Counted from the stretch's first letter, positions 26,282 through 35,464 are shown. The stretch is 64,000 bases of DNA from Rickettsiales bacterium (GCA_024304995.1 JAMWZD010000004.1:1-64000), one strand, 5' to 3'. A program made the numbers and translations. The notes: generated by a model from the letters alone, not told the origin.

Positions 26282-26455
26282 ATGTTAGCGCCATTACAAC
26301 CACCGCAGCATATACAGAATTTTAAACGCATCTATATGGAAGAAATTGTGACTTCCGTGCGTCAGGAACAGACACGTCAATATGACCCAGCAGTGATTGT
26401 TGATTTATCTCCTGAAGCATTATTTTTGCTGCAGGGAAACATCATTGAAGGCTAA
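26282..26455 (+). CDS. Hypothetical 57-residue protein
   Basis: A short soluble protein (starts MLAPLQPPQHIQNF, ends LLQGNIIEG) with no recognised family. AAGGA lies nine bases before the ATG, and the upstream TTGCAT/TAGTTA region could hold a promoter. It has a proline-rich start and one predicted helix around residues 15-33. It fills the gap between lpxK and uvrB. The Shine-Dalgarno sequence is the main reason for calling it. Confidence 0.45.
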   Translation: MLAPLQPPQHIQNFKRIYMEEIVTSVRQEQTRQYDPAVIVDLSPEALFLLQGNIIEG

Positions 26456-26460
26456 TTGCA

Positions 26461-26488
26461 TTGTAAAAGTGCAGCGTTGCACTATCTT
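26461..26488 (+). promoter_or_regulatory. uvrB promoter, leaderless geometry
   Basis: TTGTAA (26461-26466), a 16-base spacer and TATCTT (26483-26488), then seven bases to the ATG at 26496. No Shine-Dalgarno sequence is visible. No SOS box was recognised. Confidence 0.5.
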
Positions 26489-26495
26489 ATAGTTT

Positions 26496-28553
26496 ATGAG
26501 CGCTGTGAAAAAAACGAAAGATTCTCCTTCCCTGTTTGAACTGGTATCAGATTATAAGCCAGCAGGAGATCAGCCCGAAGCAATAAAGCAATTGCTTGCA
26601 GGGTTAGAAAAACAGGAAAAAGATCAGGTATTGCTAGGTGTGACAGGTTCTGGCAAGACTTACACAATGGCAAACATCATTGCCAATACAGGTCGCCCCG
26701 CCATGATTATGGCACATAATAAAACACTTGCAGGGCAGCTATATCACGAATTTAAAAGTTTCTTTCCGCATAATGCAGTGGAATATTTCGTTTCCTATTA
26801 CGACTATTATCAGCCAGAAGCATATGTGCCACGCAGCGATACTTACATAGAAAAAGATGCCTCGATTAATGAGCAGATTGACCGTATGCGACATTCCGCC
26901 ACACGTTCACTGATTGAGCGCAAAGATGTCATCGTCATTGCGTCTGTATCCTGCATTTATGGTATTGGTTCTGCCAACGCCTATTCCATGATGACGCTAA
27001 CGCTGACGCAGGGTGAAAAAGTTAATCAGAATGATTTGTTGAAACGCCTGATTGATATTCAGTATTCACGAAATGATATTGGCTTTAAACGCGGGACATT
27101 CCGAGTGCGTGGAGATACTATTGATGTTTTCCCCTCCCACCTGGAAGACCGCGCCTGGCGCTTATCCTTCTTTGGGGATGAAATTGATGAAATCCGCGCC
27201 TTCGACCCGCTTACGGGAGAAGATTATGGCAATATGGAACGGGTGAGCATTTTTGCGAACTCGCATTATGTCACCCCACGCCCAACGATTGATAAAGCTA
27301 TCAAGAACATCAAAACCGAACTGAAAGAACGGCTGGAACAACTCACCTCACTGAACAAATTGCTGGAAGCTCAGCGGCTGGAACAGCGAACCACCTTCGA
27401 TTTGGAAATGATGACCGAAACAGGCACATGCAAAGGCATTGAAAATTATTCACGCTATCTTGCAGGCACAAAACCAGGGGATCCACCCCCTACCCTGTTT
27501 CAATATCTGCCAGAAAACGCGCTGCTATTTATTGATGAAAGCCATGTCAGCCTTCCGCAGATTCGTGGTATGTATAATGGAGACAGGGCGCGCAAATCTG
27601 TGCTTGTGGAACATGGCTTTCGCCTGCCAAGCGCAATGGACAATCGCCCAATGAAATTTGATGAATGGGACGCACGCCGCCCGCAGACCATTCATGTATC
27701 TGCTACACCAGGACAGATTGAACTGGACTGGACAGGGGGAGAATTTGTGGAACAGGTGATTCGCCCAACGGGATTAATAGACCCTGAACCAATTATTCGC
27801 CCCGTGGCAACTCAGGTGGATGATCTGCTGAAAGAAACACATGAAACAATTGCCAAAGGCTACCGCGTTTTGGTAACCACTCTGACCAAAAAAATGGCAG
27901 AGCAGCTTACGGAATATATGGCAGAGCAGAACATTAAGGTGCGCTATCTTCATTCAGATGTAGATACGCTGGAACGGATTGACCTGATTCGTGATCTGCG
28001 TCTTGGGGTCTTTGATGTGCTGGTCGGTGTAAACCTGTTGCGGGAAGGGCTGGATATTCCTGAATGTGGCTTAATGGCGATTTTAGATGCAGATAAAGAA
28101 GGCTTCCTGCGCTCTACCACATCATTAGTGCAAACCATAGGACGGGCTGCACGAAATGTGGATGGTCGCGTTATTCTCTATGCAGATAGAATGACAGATT
28201 CCATGAAAGCCGCACTAGACGAAACTGCCCGCCGCCGCGCCAAGCAGGTGGAGCATAATGAAAAACATGGTATCACCCCCACATCCACCAAACGTTCAAT
28301 TGCCGCAGCCATTGACACACCAAATGAGGATTCCAAGCCTTCACGCAATAAAAAACAGCGCCCTGCCGTGCATCCAAGCACTGATCCGAAACATGCGAGT
28401 CAGGCAAAAGCGGGATATGGCAATAATAAAAATGTGGATAAAGAGACGTTGCTTAAACGTCTTCGTGACCAGATGCTGGAAGCTGCCGCCAACCTCGAAT
28501 TTGAGGAAGCAGCACGCCTGCGCGATGAAATGGATGCTTTAGAGAAAAAATAA
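26496..28553 (+). CDS. uvrB: Excinuclease ABC subunit B
   Basis: UvrB is the damage-verifying helicase of nucleotide excision repair. The 685-residue protein contains Walker [14 protein letters not shown] (about residue 50), the beta-hairpin region [50 protein letters not shown], and helicase motifs V and VI ([33 protein letters not shown]). The C-terminal UVR motif that binds UvrC ([17 protein letters not shown]) is intact, after a basic, poorly conserved linker of about 60 residues. Confidence 0.97.
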   Translation: MSAVKKTKDSPSLFELVSDYKPAGDQPEAIKQLLAGLEKQEKDQVLLGVTGSGKTYTMANIIANTGRPAMIMAHNKTLAGQLYHEFKSFFPHNAVEYFVSYYDYYQPEAYVPRSDTYIEKDASINEQIDRMRHSATRSLIERKDVIVIASVSCIYGIGSANAYSMMTLTLTQGEKVNQNDLLKRLIDIQYSRNDIGFKRGTFRVRGDTIDVFPSHLEDRAWRLSFFGDEIDEIRAFDPLTGEDYGNMERVSIFANSHYVTPRPTIDKAIKNIKTELKERLEQLTSLNKLLEAQRLEQRTTFDLEMMTETGTCKGIENYSRYLAGTKPGDPPPTLFQYLPENALLFIDESHVSLPQIRGMYNGDRARKSVLVEHGFRLPSAMDNRPMKFDEWDARRPQTIHVSATPGQIELDWTGGEFVEQVIRPTGLIDPEPIIRPVATQVDDLLKETHETIAKGYRVLVTTLTKKMAEQLTEYMAEQNIKVRYLHSDVDTLERIDLIRDLRLGVFDVLVGVNLLREGLDIPECGLMAILDADKEGFLRSTTSLVQTIGRAARNVDGRVILYADRMTDSMKAALDETARRRAKQVEHNEKHGITPTSTKRSIAAAIDTPNEDSKPSRNKKQRPAVHPSTDPKHASQAKAGYGNNKNVDKETLLKRLRDQMLEAAANLEFEEAARLRDEMDALEKK

Positions 28554-28625
28554 TTACATATAAGCATATTCTTACATAGTTTTTTAACCATTGCTTTCTA
28601 TGGTCGCTATATGTTGATAAAGCGT

Positions 28626-28653
28626 TTGACTTATCATGCATAAAACGTAAAAT
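28626..28653 (+). promoter_or_regulatory. Promoter of the coiled-coil gene and zapA
   Basis: TTGACT (28626-28631), a 16-base spacer and TAAAAT (28648-28653). The predicted start near 28660 leaves a leader of about 18 bases with TTAAGG ahead of the ATG at 28678, unlike the leaderless promoters elsewhere in the window. Confidence 0.6.
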
Positions 28654-28677
28654 TACGAAAAGGCGTTGTTAAGGTTT

Positions 28678-29094
28678 ATGAAAGAGAGTATTAAAGTCAT
28701 TACTGAACATGAAGACTGTGATATTACGCAGGAATCATCACGCAAACGTGCCGCTTCAAAAAAAGCGGTGAAATATAATTTTAATGATATAGAAAGCGCA
28801 CTTAATATATTAGATTCCCGATTGAACAAATATATTGAAAAAAACAATAAACCTGCTGAAGACCAGCTTTCTTTATTTTCATTTGATGATGCTGCAAAGA
28901 AAAATAACGAACTCAGCGAAGAATTGAGAAAATCAAAGCAGCTTTGCAATGAGCAGCAAGGCGAAATTGCCCGATTAAATTCCAGACTGGACTTGCTTGA
29001 ACAGGCTCATAAGTCTTTAAAGATACAGAATAATGATCTGCAGAAACGGCTTAGTAACATTATTGGCTCATTTGATGCCACATTGGGGAGTTGA
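28678..29094 (+). CDS. Coiled-coil protein upstream of zapA
   Basis: A 138-residue cytosolic protein. After a charged N-terminus, residues about 40-60 form one helix and about 80-130 a long coiled coil with heptads. No enzymatic motif is seen. The ATG at 28678 was preferred over a TTG at 28666 because TTAAGG sits just upstream. A small coiled-coil gene directly before zapA is usual in alphaproteobacteria, so a part in Z-ring assembly is likely but inferred from context only. Confidence 0.7.
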   Translation: MKESIKVITEHEDCDITQESSRKRAASKKAVKYNFNDIESALNILDSRLNKYIEKNNKPAEDQLSLFSFDDAAKKNNELSEELRKSKQLCNEQQGEIARLNSRLDLLEQAHKSLKIQNNDLQKRLSNIIGSFDATLGS

Positions 29095-29097
29095 CGC

Positions 29098-29496
29098 GTG
29101 ACAGAGAACAGCCAGCCCACTGAAAAACTCACTATTTCCATTCATGGGAAGGAATATCAGATACATTGCGTATCTGATCAGAAAGACCATATTGTTCAAC
29201 TGGCAGATGAGGTAAACTCCCGTGCAGGAGATATTGCTTCAAACATGCCCCACGCAGGCTACCTGCATATTCTGATGATGACATGCCTGCATCTGGCAGA
29301 TGAGTTATATGAAGCGCGCCAGGAAATTGGCAATATTCACGAAAAATTACTGTTGAGTGATGAAGAAATGGGCAGCTTCTTAACCAAACATACCGAAATG
29401 GGAGCCGAGGCTCTATCTGCAGATAATGGTGATGCCATCCAGAAGATAATCAAATCCATTGAAAATATGTCCAAAAAACTGGATACGTTGAAGTAA
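29098..29496 (+). CDS. zapA: Cell division protein ZapA
   Basis: ZapA cross-links FtsZ filaments at midcell. The 132-residue protein has the N-terminal globular domain (TISIHGKEYQIHCVSDQKDH, VQLADEVNSRA) and a C-terminal coiled coil for dimer and tetramer formation. It starts with GTG four bases after the upstream coiled-coil gene. The family is short and weakly conserved, but the order of motifs and the neighbour fit well. Confidence 0.88.
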   Translation: MTENSQPTEKLTISIHGKEYQIHCVSDQKDHIVQLADEVNSRAGDIASNMPHAGYLHILMMTCLHLADELYEARQEIGNIHEKLLLSDEEMGSFLTKHTEMGAEALSADNGDAIQKIIKSIENMSKKLDTLK

Positions 29497-29680
29497 TATA
29501 GTCGTGGCTACAACATAAATTCAAATTATTATAAAAGTTAATACTCTTTTCAGTTTTATTTTTTATTATTGCTAAAATATGTTATAGTAGAAAGTAATGT
29601 TATCTTTATTAAAATATTATATTGAAGTATTGTTTTGTGAATATAATCCTATTCGCAATAAAAAACGCCATCAGAAAGAC

Positions 29681-30574
29681 ATGAAACGCATTCGTGAAAA
29701 AGCCAGACTGGCACTGTTTCAGATTATTAGTGCCGTATTTTTAGTATTAGTGAGCGCTACTATTGCATTATCACAGGAATCACAGCCAAAGCTAAAATTC
29801 AGTCAACCCAGTGATGAAATGGATTTTACCATTCCTCCCGTTCCTTCCTTGCCTGAAGTAGGTGATGACCAGCCACCGCCAGATGATGATCTGTATGGTT
29901 TTGGCGATCCTTCGTCTGATAGTGAAGGTGAACCTTTTATTGACCAGTTCTTCTCCACCACAACCATTGTAGGCGAAGAACAGCAAGAGGAAAAACCAGA
30001 ACCTGTGGTTAAAGAACCAGAACCTGAAATTAAAGAAGAACCAAAACCCGTCGTTAAAAAACCGCGTGCGACATATCAGGCAAAATTTAAACGTTACGAT
30101 AAACCGAAACACCGTTTTGATTCCGTGCTGCTGCCAGATACGATCTATCATAAGGATTATTCGCGTCTTAACAGACATTTGCCAGAATCCTATCTGCAAT
30201 CTGACCAGCAGGCAGCAGTTGCTGCTGAAGTGAAAGCAAATAACGTTACAAAACTTCGCAGCCTGTTTAAAAATAATGCAGATATTATGGGGCAAACTCC
30301 TGAAGGCACGCCATATGTGGTGTTAGCTGCACAACATAATAGTGTGGACGTGCTGCGTTGGCTTTTGATGTATAAGGTGGATGCAAATGCAGCGGATGCA
30401 TATGGGCTGACCGCCTTGCATTATGCAGCATATAACGGAAATGCGCATATGGTGGAATTATTGCTGATGTATGGAGCTGACAAAACGCTGGTGGATAATA
30501 AAGGCAGCGCACCTCTTGAATATGCTCAGAATCGCGCCGCGCCCAGCAATGTGATTAACATGCTTTATTTTTAG
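29681..30574 (+). CDS. Exported ankyrin-repeat protein with Pro/Glu-rich linker
   Basis: The 297-residue product (from the ATG at 29681) starts with a signal peptide (hydrophobic core FQIISAVFLVLVSATIALS), followed by an acidic region and a linker of alternating Pro, Glu, Lys and Val (about residues 105-135), like the extended spacer of TonB. The C-terminus carries about three ankyrin repeats (GTPYVVLAAQHNSVDVLRWL, LTALHYAAYNGNAHMVELLL). It is therefore likely periplasmic, with a reach across the peptidoglycan and a protein-binding end. The start at 29681 was chosen because it begins the signal peptide; the frame opens at 29597. It converges on moeB with a 20-base overlap. Confidence 0.72.
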   Translation: MKRIREKARLALFQIISAVFLVLVSATIALSQESQPKLKFSQPSDEMDFTIPPVPSLPEVGDDQPPPDDDLYGFGDPSSDSEGEPFIDQFFSTTTIVGEEQQEEKPEPVVKEPEPEIKEEPKPVVKKPRATYQAKFKRYDKPKHRFDSVLLPDTIYHKDYSRLNRHLPESYLQSDQQAAVAAEVKANNVTKLRSLFKNNADIMGQTPEGTPYVVLAAQHNSVDVLRWLLMYKVDANAADAYGLTALHYAAYNGNAHMVELLLMYGADKTLVDNKGSAPLEYAQNRAAPSNVINMLYF

Positions 30575-31325
30575 AATTTGAACAAAAACCACATTCAGGG
30601 TCTTTCATTAGGGTGGAACGGGTAAACTGGCAGAGCAATGCGTCATAGCGCACCAGACTGCCAAAAGCTGGCTGTCCGATTTGCAATAAAATCTTTATCG
30701 CTTCCATAGCAGCCATGCTGCCCATCACCCCCAACACAGCCCCTATTGCACCACGCTGAGCACAGTCATTATGGTGATGGGGCGCTGATGGCACAAAACA
30801 TTGATAGCATGGCGCATCTATGTTGCCAGCATCAAAACAGCTTAGCTGCCCTTCTGCGCCGCGAATCGCGCAATAAATCCATGATTTTTTAAGTTGGAAG
30901 CACGCTGCATTAATAACAAAACGGCTGTCAAAATTGTCAACCGCATCCATAATAATATCATATGGTGCGATAAGTTCTTCTGCGTTGTCATTATTAATTC
31001 GTGTCGAATAGGTGGTCACCTGTACAGATGGATTCAGCTCAGAGATGCGCTCTTTAGCACTAAGCACTTTCGGGCTGCCAATATCCCCCGTCTCATGAAT
31101 TATCTGTCGGTTCAGATTGGAAAGCTCCACCCTATCATGATCAATAATGCCAATATGCCCCAAACCAGCACACGCAAGATAAGACAGGATGGACGCGCCA
31201 AGCCCGCCAGCGCCAACCACAAGCACTTTACTGTTTTTTAAACGAAGCTGCCCTTCCTCTCCCCAGCCTTCCAGCACCATCTGCCGTCCATAACGCTGCA
31301 GTTCTTCATGAGAAAGGGCAGACAC
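30555..31325 (-). CDS. moeB: MoeB/ThiF-family adenylyltransferase
   Basis: An E1-like enzyme of 256 residues that adenylates the C-terminal glycine of a small sulfur carrier (MoaD or ThiS). It has GRQMVLEGWGEEGQLRL, VLVVGAGGLGASILSYLACA, DHDRVELSNLNRQIIH, and the zinc cysteines in CYQCFVP and CGFC near the C-terminus. The cysteine pairs mark the MoeB/ThiF type. Next to cysK and an Rrf2 regulator, it may serve sulfur transfer, with ThiF or CysO-type partner equally possible. It sits four bases after cysK. Confidence 0.85.
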   Translation of the reverse strand: MSALSHEELQRYGRQMVLEGWGEEGQLRLKNSKVLVVGAGGLGASILSYLACAGLGHIGIIDHDRVELSNLNRQIIHETGDIGSPKVLSAKERISELNPSVQVTTYSTRINNDNAEELIAPYDIIMDAVDNFDSRFVINAACFQLKKSWIYCAIRGAEGQLSCFDAGNIDAPCYQCFVPSAPHHHNDCAQRGAIGAVLGVMGSMAAMEAIKILLQIGQPAFGSLVRYDALLCQFTRSTLMKDPECGFCSNSKNKAC

Positions 31326-31328
31326 AAT

Positions 31329-32288
31329 TTACAGATTTGAGAATAATTCAGTGGAAATATAGCGTTCAGCAATGGAAGCGACAATCACCACAATGTTTTT
31401 GCCTGCCATTTCGTCACGCTTGCCCAACTCTATTGCCGCTGCCAATGTTGCCCCAGAAGAAATTCCCGCAGGAATACCATCCAGCTTTGCTGCAGCCCGT
31501 GCAATCTCAAATGTAGTTTCATTACCGACCTGAATAATTTCGTCTATCAGATCCGTTTTCAGCACATCTGGCACAAACCCTGCGCCAATGCCCTGAATTT
31601 TGTGAGGACCAGGCTGACCACCAGAAAGCACGGCAGAATCTTTCGGTTCAACCGCAACAATTTTGATGTCTTTATTATATTGTTTAAGCACTGTGCCCAC
31701 GCCCGTGATCGTGCCACCTGTGCCCACACCTGTAACGAAGGCATCCACCTTGCCTTGTGTGTCTGTCCAGATCTCTTCTGCGGTGGCGCGCACATGCGCT
31801 GCAGGGTTTGCGGGATTCATAAATTGCTGCAGCATAAATGCATTTTCGCGCGAAGATACAATCTCCTCCGCTCGTGCAATTGCCCCTTTCATGCCTTGCA
31901 TAGCAGGTGTCAGTTCCAGTTCAGCTCCTAGAAATTTCAACATTTTTCTGCGTTCAATAGACATGCTTTCAGGCATGGTCAGCACCAGCTTATACCCTTT
32001 TGCCGCGCAGACAAATGCCAGCGCAATTCCTGTGTTGCCAGATGTTGGCTCCACCAGCACACTATCCTGATTGATTTTGCCAGACTTTTCTGCCTCTTCC
32101 ACCATAGAAAGTGCAATACGATCTTTGATGGAAGAAAGCGGATTAAAAAACTCCAGCTTCGCCAGAATATTGGCTTTCACCCCATGCTGCGAAGAAAGTG
32201 TGTTCAACCGTACTAATGGCGTGTTCCCTATGGTGTCCGTAATAGAATCATAAATAACGCCGCGTCCTTTTTGTGTTGTGTCGCTCAT
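31329..32288 (-). CDS. cysK: Cysteine synthase
   Basis: CysK makes cysteine from O-acetylserine and sulfide with PLP. The 319-residue protein has the PLP lysine in NPLSSIKDRIALSMVE, the asparagine loop VEPTSGNTGIALAF, the phosphate-binding GVGTGGTITGVGTV and IQGIGAGFVPDVL. A Shine-Dalgarno GAGGA precedes the ATG. It lies 12 bases after the Rrf2 gene, which is therefore its likely regulator. Confidence 0.95.
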   Translation of the reverse strand: MSDTTQKGRGVIYDSITDTIGNTPLVRLNTLSSQHGVKANILAKLEFFNPLSSIKDRIALSMVEEAEKSGKINQDSVLVEPTSGNTGIALAFVCAAKGYKLVLTMPESMSIERRKMLKFLGAELELTPAMQGMKGAIARAEEIVSSRENAFMLQQFMNPANPAAHVRATAEEIWTDTQGKVDAFVTGVGTGGTITGVGTVLKQYNKDIKIVAVEPKDSAVLSGGQPGPHKIQGIGAGFVPDVLKTDLIDEIIQVGNETTFEIARAAAKLDGIPAGISSGATLAAAIELGKRDEMAGKNIVVIVASIAERYISTELFSNL

Positions 32289-32300
32289 AATATCCTCTTT

Positions 32301-32753
32301 TTATATTATATAGTCCAAACGTGAATCCGTTTTTTCGTTCAGAATATCACTTATGCCTGCATCTTTTGCGCGTTCACATAAATCTGCAATAGTGATATTT
32401 TCCAGCGCTTCGATATAAATCGCTCGTGCTTCATGAAATATGGGAGCCACTAATGCTTCAAACACGGGTGATGAACGTTGTTTTTCGGCAGCTTCTTTTG
32501 TGTTGAATGCGATAATTACATCACTCAGCTTCACAGCCTCTTTTGATTTCTGGAAGCTATATCCCCCGCGCGGGCCGCGTGTGCTGTTTAAAATATTTTC
32601 TCTCACCAGCACCTGCAGCAGCGGTTCAAGATATCGTGGAGAAATATCCAGAATTTCAGCCAATTTTTTTCCGCCCAGAGGCTGCGTGTCCTGATGATGC
32701 GCAATATAAAGCAGCGCCTCAACCAACACCATTATTTTGGGTGATTGCTGCAT
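32301..32753 (-). CDS. Rrf2-family transcriptional regulator (CymR-like)
   Basis: A 150-residue Rrf2 protein with an N-terminal winged helix (RYLEPLLQVLVRENILNSTR then GPRGGYSFQK). IscR and NsrR hold a 2Fe-2S cluster on three cysteines near residues 92-106, but here only one cysteine is present (LCERA, about residue 127), so it cannot bind that cluster. It more resembles CymR-type regulators of cysteine synthesis. Its place directly before cysK supports this. The ATG overlaps the stop of dut (TAATG). Confidence 0.85.
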   Translation of the reverse strand: MQQSPKIMVLVEALLYIAHHQDTQPLGGKKLAEILDISPRYLEPLLQVLVRENILNSTRGPRGGYSFQKSKEAVKLSDVIIAFNTKEAAEKQRSSPVFEALVAPIFHEARAIYIEALENITIADLCERAKDAGISDILNEKTDSRLDYII

Positions 32754-33214
32754 TACGCCGCGCTTCCCATACCTGTTGAACCAAAACCGCCTGTGCCACG
32801 AACTGTTTCATCAAGCGTATCCACCTGCTGCCATCGTCCCTGAGTTACTGGCGCAATCACCATCTGTGCAACGCGCATCCCGCGGGAAATGGTCACATCC
32901 TCCTGCCCCAGATTGATCAGAATCACGCCCACTTCACCGCGATAATCCGCATCAATCGTGCCTGGTGTATTTAACGTGGTCACTCCCTGCTTCAATGCCA
33001 GCCCGGAACGCGGACGAACCTGCGCTTCAAAATGTTTGGGCAGTGCAATGCACAGTCCAGTTGGAATCAGTCTGCGCTCACCTGCTTTCAAAATAATATC
33101 TGCATCAATAGCCGCCAGCAAATCCATACCTGCGCTATCTTCAGTAGCGTAAGATGGAAGGCTTAAATCCTGCGCATGTTCAAGCTGTTTCACCTGTATT
33201 GTAATTTCTGACAT
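32753..33214 (-). CDS. dut: dUTP diphosphatase
   Basis: Dut hydrolyses dUTP to dUMP and keeps uracil out of DNA. The 153-residue trimeric enzyme has all five motifs: [39 protein letters not shown], the RGMRVAQMV region, and the C-terminal glycine-rich [10 protein letters not shown]. The ATG at 33214 has AGGAG six bases upstream and was chosen over the TTG two codons earlier. It is the gene between coaBC and the sulfur genes in the operon. Confidence 0.96.
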   Translation of the reverse strand: MSEITIQVKQLEHAQDLSLPSYATEDSAGMDLLAAIDADIILKAGERRLIPTGLCIALPKHFEAQVRPRSGLALKQGVTTLNTPGTIDADYRGEVGVILINLGQEDVTISRGMRVAQMVIAPVTQGRWQQVDTLDETVRGTGGFGSTGMGSAA

Positions 33215-33244
33215 ACGCAACTCCTAATTCACATAACTTTAGTG

Positions 33245-34456
33245 TTATTGACTATAATACGTTATAATCTCATCTGTCAAACGCTTTGCAATTAACGTTT
33301 TACTGCAGGTTCCCCAATCCACGTTTTTCTCACGTGAAATAAAATGTATGTGGGTTTCGTCCTTGCCAAATACTGCACCGTGAGACACATCATTCGCCAA
33401 TATCCAGTCACATGATTTCCGCTCCCGTTTGGCTGTTGCATGTTCAATCACTGTTTCCGTTTCCGCAGCAAACCCGATTACCAGGTCAGGTCTTTTGCTG
33501 GGGTGCTGAGCGATATGCTTTAAAATATCCGCTGTTTTTTCAAAGCTGAGCGTCAGCACATCCTGATCATGTGTTTTCTTGAGTTTCTGATCACCTTTAT
33601 TCTGCGCTTTCCAGTCTGCCACGGCGGCGGCGCAAATCGCCACATCAGCTGGAAGCGCTGCCTCTGTTGCCTGCAACATGTCATCAGCACTTGCGGCGTG
33701 AATGCACTGCGCTCCATATGGCAGCGGAACGGAGATTGCGCCATAGACAAACGTTACCTGCGCCCCTGCCGCGATACAGGCATCTGCAATCGCTACCGCT
33801 TGTTTGCCTGAAGAATGATTACCAATATAGCGCACTGGGTCAATCGCCTCTTTCGTGCCACCTGCTGTAATTACAATATGTTTTCCTTCCAACTTTTTTT
33901 CCTGAAAACATCGCTCAATCTGCTGTATCAGCGCTTCTGGTTCGGGCAAGCGCCCCTGCCCCATTTCGCCACATGCCATCATGCCAGAATCTGGCTCAAT
34001 CATCTGCACCCCATCTGCAATGCACTGCGCAAGATTGCGCTGCGTTGCTGGATGGCTCCACATATTCGGGTTCATGGCTGGTGCAAATAATATTGGTGTT
34101 TTCTGCGCATCTGTTGCCAGCAACACTGCCGCTGCAAGCGAATCCGCTCTGCCTGCTGCCATATCGGCTATCATATTGGCGGATGCGGGAATGACTGCAA
34201 TTGCATCTGCTTCACGGCTGAGGCGTATATGCCCCATTTCCGCTTCGTCTTTCAGGCTGAACAGGTCGCTATAGACCTGATGTTCACATAAGGCTGCAAC
34301 GGATAATGGAGTCACAAATTCTGCCCCACCTTTGGTGAGAATGGCGCGCACATTATGTCCATTCTTTTTCAACCCACGAATCACTTCCAGCGCCTTATAG
34401 GCTGAAATACTGCCAGAGATAATGATCAGGATATTTTTTGAAGTAGATACGGACAT
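33245..34456 (-). CDS. coaBC: Phosphopantothenoylcysteine synthetase/decarboxylase
   Basis: The bifunctional Dfp protein (403 residues) makes 4'-phosphopantetheine for coenzyme A. The N-terminal FMN-dependent decarboxylase (CoaC) shows SGSISAYKALEVI, TKGGAEFVTPLSVAAL and PAMNPNMWSHPATQRNL. The C-terminal ligase (CoaB) shows ITAGGTKEAIDPVRYIGNHS, GKQAVAIADA and FAAETE. It precedes dut on the same strand, a common bacterial pair, and one palindromic repeat copy lies just upstream of its start. Confidence 0.95.
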   Translation of the reverse strand: MSVSTSKNILIIISGSISAYKALEVIRGLKKNGHNVRAILTKGGAEFVTPLSVAALCEHQVYSDLFSLKDEAEMGHIRLSREADAIAVIPASANMIADMAAGRADSLAAAVLLATDAQKTPILFAPAMNPNMWSHPATQRNLAQCIADGVQMIEPDSGMMACGEMGQGRLPEPEALIQQIERCFQEKKLEGKHIVITAGGTKEAIDPVRYIGNHSSGKQAVAIADACIAAGAQVTFVYGAISVPLPYGAQCIHAASADDMLQATEAALPADVAICAAAVADWKAQNKGDQKLKKTHDQDVLTLSFEKTADILKHIAQHPSKRPDLVIGFAAETETVIEHATAKRERKSCDWILANDVSHGAVFGKDETHIHFISREKNVDWGTCSKTLIAKRLTDEIITYYSQ

Positions 34457-34478
34457 GATAATGTTACAATATATTACT

Positions 34479-34560
34479 CGTCATTCTGAGGCAAAGCAGA
34501 AGAATCCATCTCCCCGCTGGCGCAAGAGGCTCTGGATGCTTTGCTATGCTTAGCATGACG
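34479..34560. repeat. REP-like palindromic repeat, copy 2
   Basis: An 82-base imperfect inverted repeat: CGTCATTCTGAG at the left, CTTAGCATGACG at the right, with the shared segment AGAATCCATCTCCCCGC and an inner hairpin around GCTGGCGCAAGAGGC. It is related to the copies at 18463 and 41390 and lies between coaBC and the 6S RNA gene. Confidence 0.85.
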
Positions 34561-34618
34561 AAATTAGACTAAACTTATAGAAAATGATGAAGCGACTCAA
34601 GAAATATCATACTCCCCT

Positions 34619-34648
34619 CTTGGAAAGGGTGTAAAATAGCGCTATATT
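34619..34648 (+). promoter_or_regulatory. Candidate promoter of the 6S RNA gene
   Basis: TTGGAA (34619-34624) and TATATT (34643-34648), 18 bases apart, would start transcription near 34656, just before the closing stem of the RNA. Confidence 0.5.
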
Positions 34649-34656
34649 ATAAAGAT

Positions 34657-34804
34657 ACTGCTGAGTTCGTTAGGCATAGCGACCCCTGGGCCGATAATTT
34701 GACACAAGGGTGCTACCTCTACATAGACCGTGGTCTATGATATGCGGCGCCCACATTTTACGCACGGGCCGAGAGTGGCCTACTCGCCGACGGCTCAAGT
34801 GGTT
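34657..34804 (+). ncRNA. ssrS: 6S RNA
   Basis: 6S RNA binds the housekeeping RNA polymerase and mimics an open promoter. The segment GACCCCTGGGCCGATAATTT closely matches the conserved CCCCTGAGCCGATATTT of gammaproteobacterial 6S RNA. The flanks CTGCTGAGTT and GGCTCAAGTGG can close a long stem, and the middle forms further imperfect hairpins (for example ATAGACC/GGTCTAT). A promoter precedes it and a terminator follows. No reading frame covers the region. Exact ends are estimates from the stem. Confidence 0.78.
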
Positions 34805-34808
34805 AAAA

Positions 34809-34839
34809 AAAAGCCCCCGCATTTGCGAGGGCTTTTTTC
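34809..34839 (+). terminator. Terminator of 6S RNA, probably bidirectional
   Basis: AGCCCCCGC, loop ATTT, GCGAGGGCT and TTTTTCT on the plus strand. On the minus strand the hairpin ends in eight T residues, so it can also stop transcription from the ompA-like gene whose stop is at 34856. Confidence 0.9.
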
Positions 34840-34855
34840 TTTGTGTCCGTTCAGA

Positions 34856-35464
34856 CTATTGCTGATACTGGAATACCACCTCTACGCGGCGATCACGTGA
34901 CAAACATGACACTTTTTCTGCGCGAGACAGTTTTTCAGAACAGTCAGTCACAGGAGCATTTTCACCCACTGCACGAATATCCAGAATCTGTGTGTTAATG
35001 TTCACACGCTGAGACAGATAATCATATACTGTTTTTGCACGTTTCTTAGAAAGCTCAAGGTTGTAGTCATCAGAACCGATACGGTCAGCATAACCTGCAA
35101 TACCTGCGCCCACAATGCTCTTAGAGCGGGAAATGTGTGAAATCAGTGTGTTCAGCTTTTCAATGCCATCTGCATTCAACGTAGATTTGTTGAAGTCAAA
35201 ATATACAGTACGTGCTTCACGGCTGATTTTTGGTGGTGCTGGTGGTTGTGGTGCTGGCACAACAACTGGCTGTGGGATTGGCTTTGCTGGTGCGCAAATG
35301 TCACCTTCAGCAGACCATTTGGTACGCACGCAGTTGCCGAATGTGTTGGTTGGCACGTTGTTACGCTCATCATACACAACTTCCTGATCCACTTCAGCAT
35401 GAACCATGCCAGCGCCAGAAAGACTCAACAACACTGCGCAAGAAGCAGTCAATAATTTTTTCAT
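34856..35464 (-). CDS. OmpA-family peptidoglycan-associated lipoprotein-like protein
   Basis: A 202-residue exported protein: signal peptide MKKLLTASCAVLLSLSGAG then MVHA, a short Pro-rich middle (PIPQPVVVPAPQPPAPP), and an OmpA/MotB C-terminal domain (about 95-200; TVYFDFNKSTLNADGIEKL, GYADRIGSDDYNLELSKKRA, DRRVEVVF) that binds peptidoglycan. There is no beta-barrel and no lipobox. The start at 35464 has GGAGAG upstream; the frame to 35515 adds residues ahead of the signal. It likely anchors the outer layer to the wall. Confidence 0.85.
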   Translation of the reverse strand: MKKLLTASCAVLLSLSGAGMVHAEVDQEVVYDERNNVPTNTFGNCVRTKWSAEGDICAPAKPIPQPVVVPAPQPPAPPKISREARTVYFDFNKSTLNADGIEKLNTLISHISRSKSIVGAGIAGYADRIGSDDYNLELSKKRAKTVYDYLSQRVNINTQILDIRAVGENAPVTDCSEKLSRAEKVSCLSRDRRVEVVFQYQQ

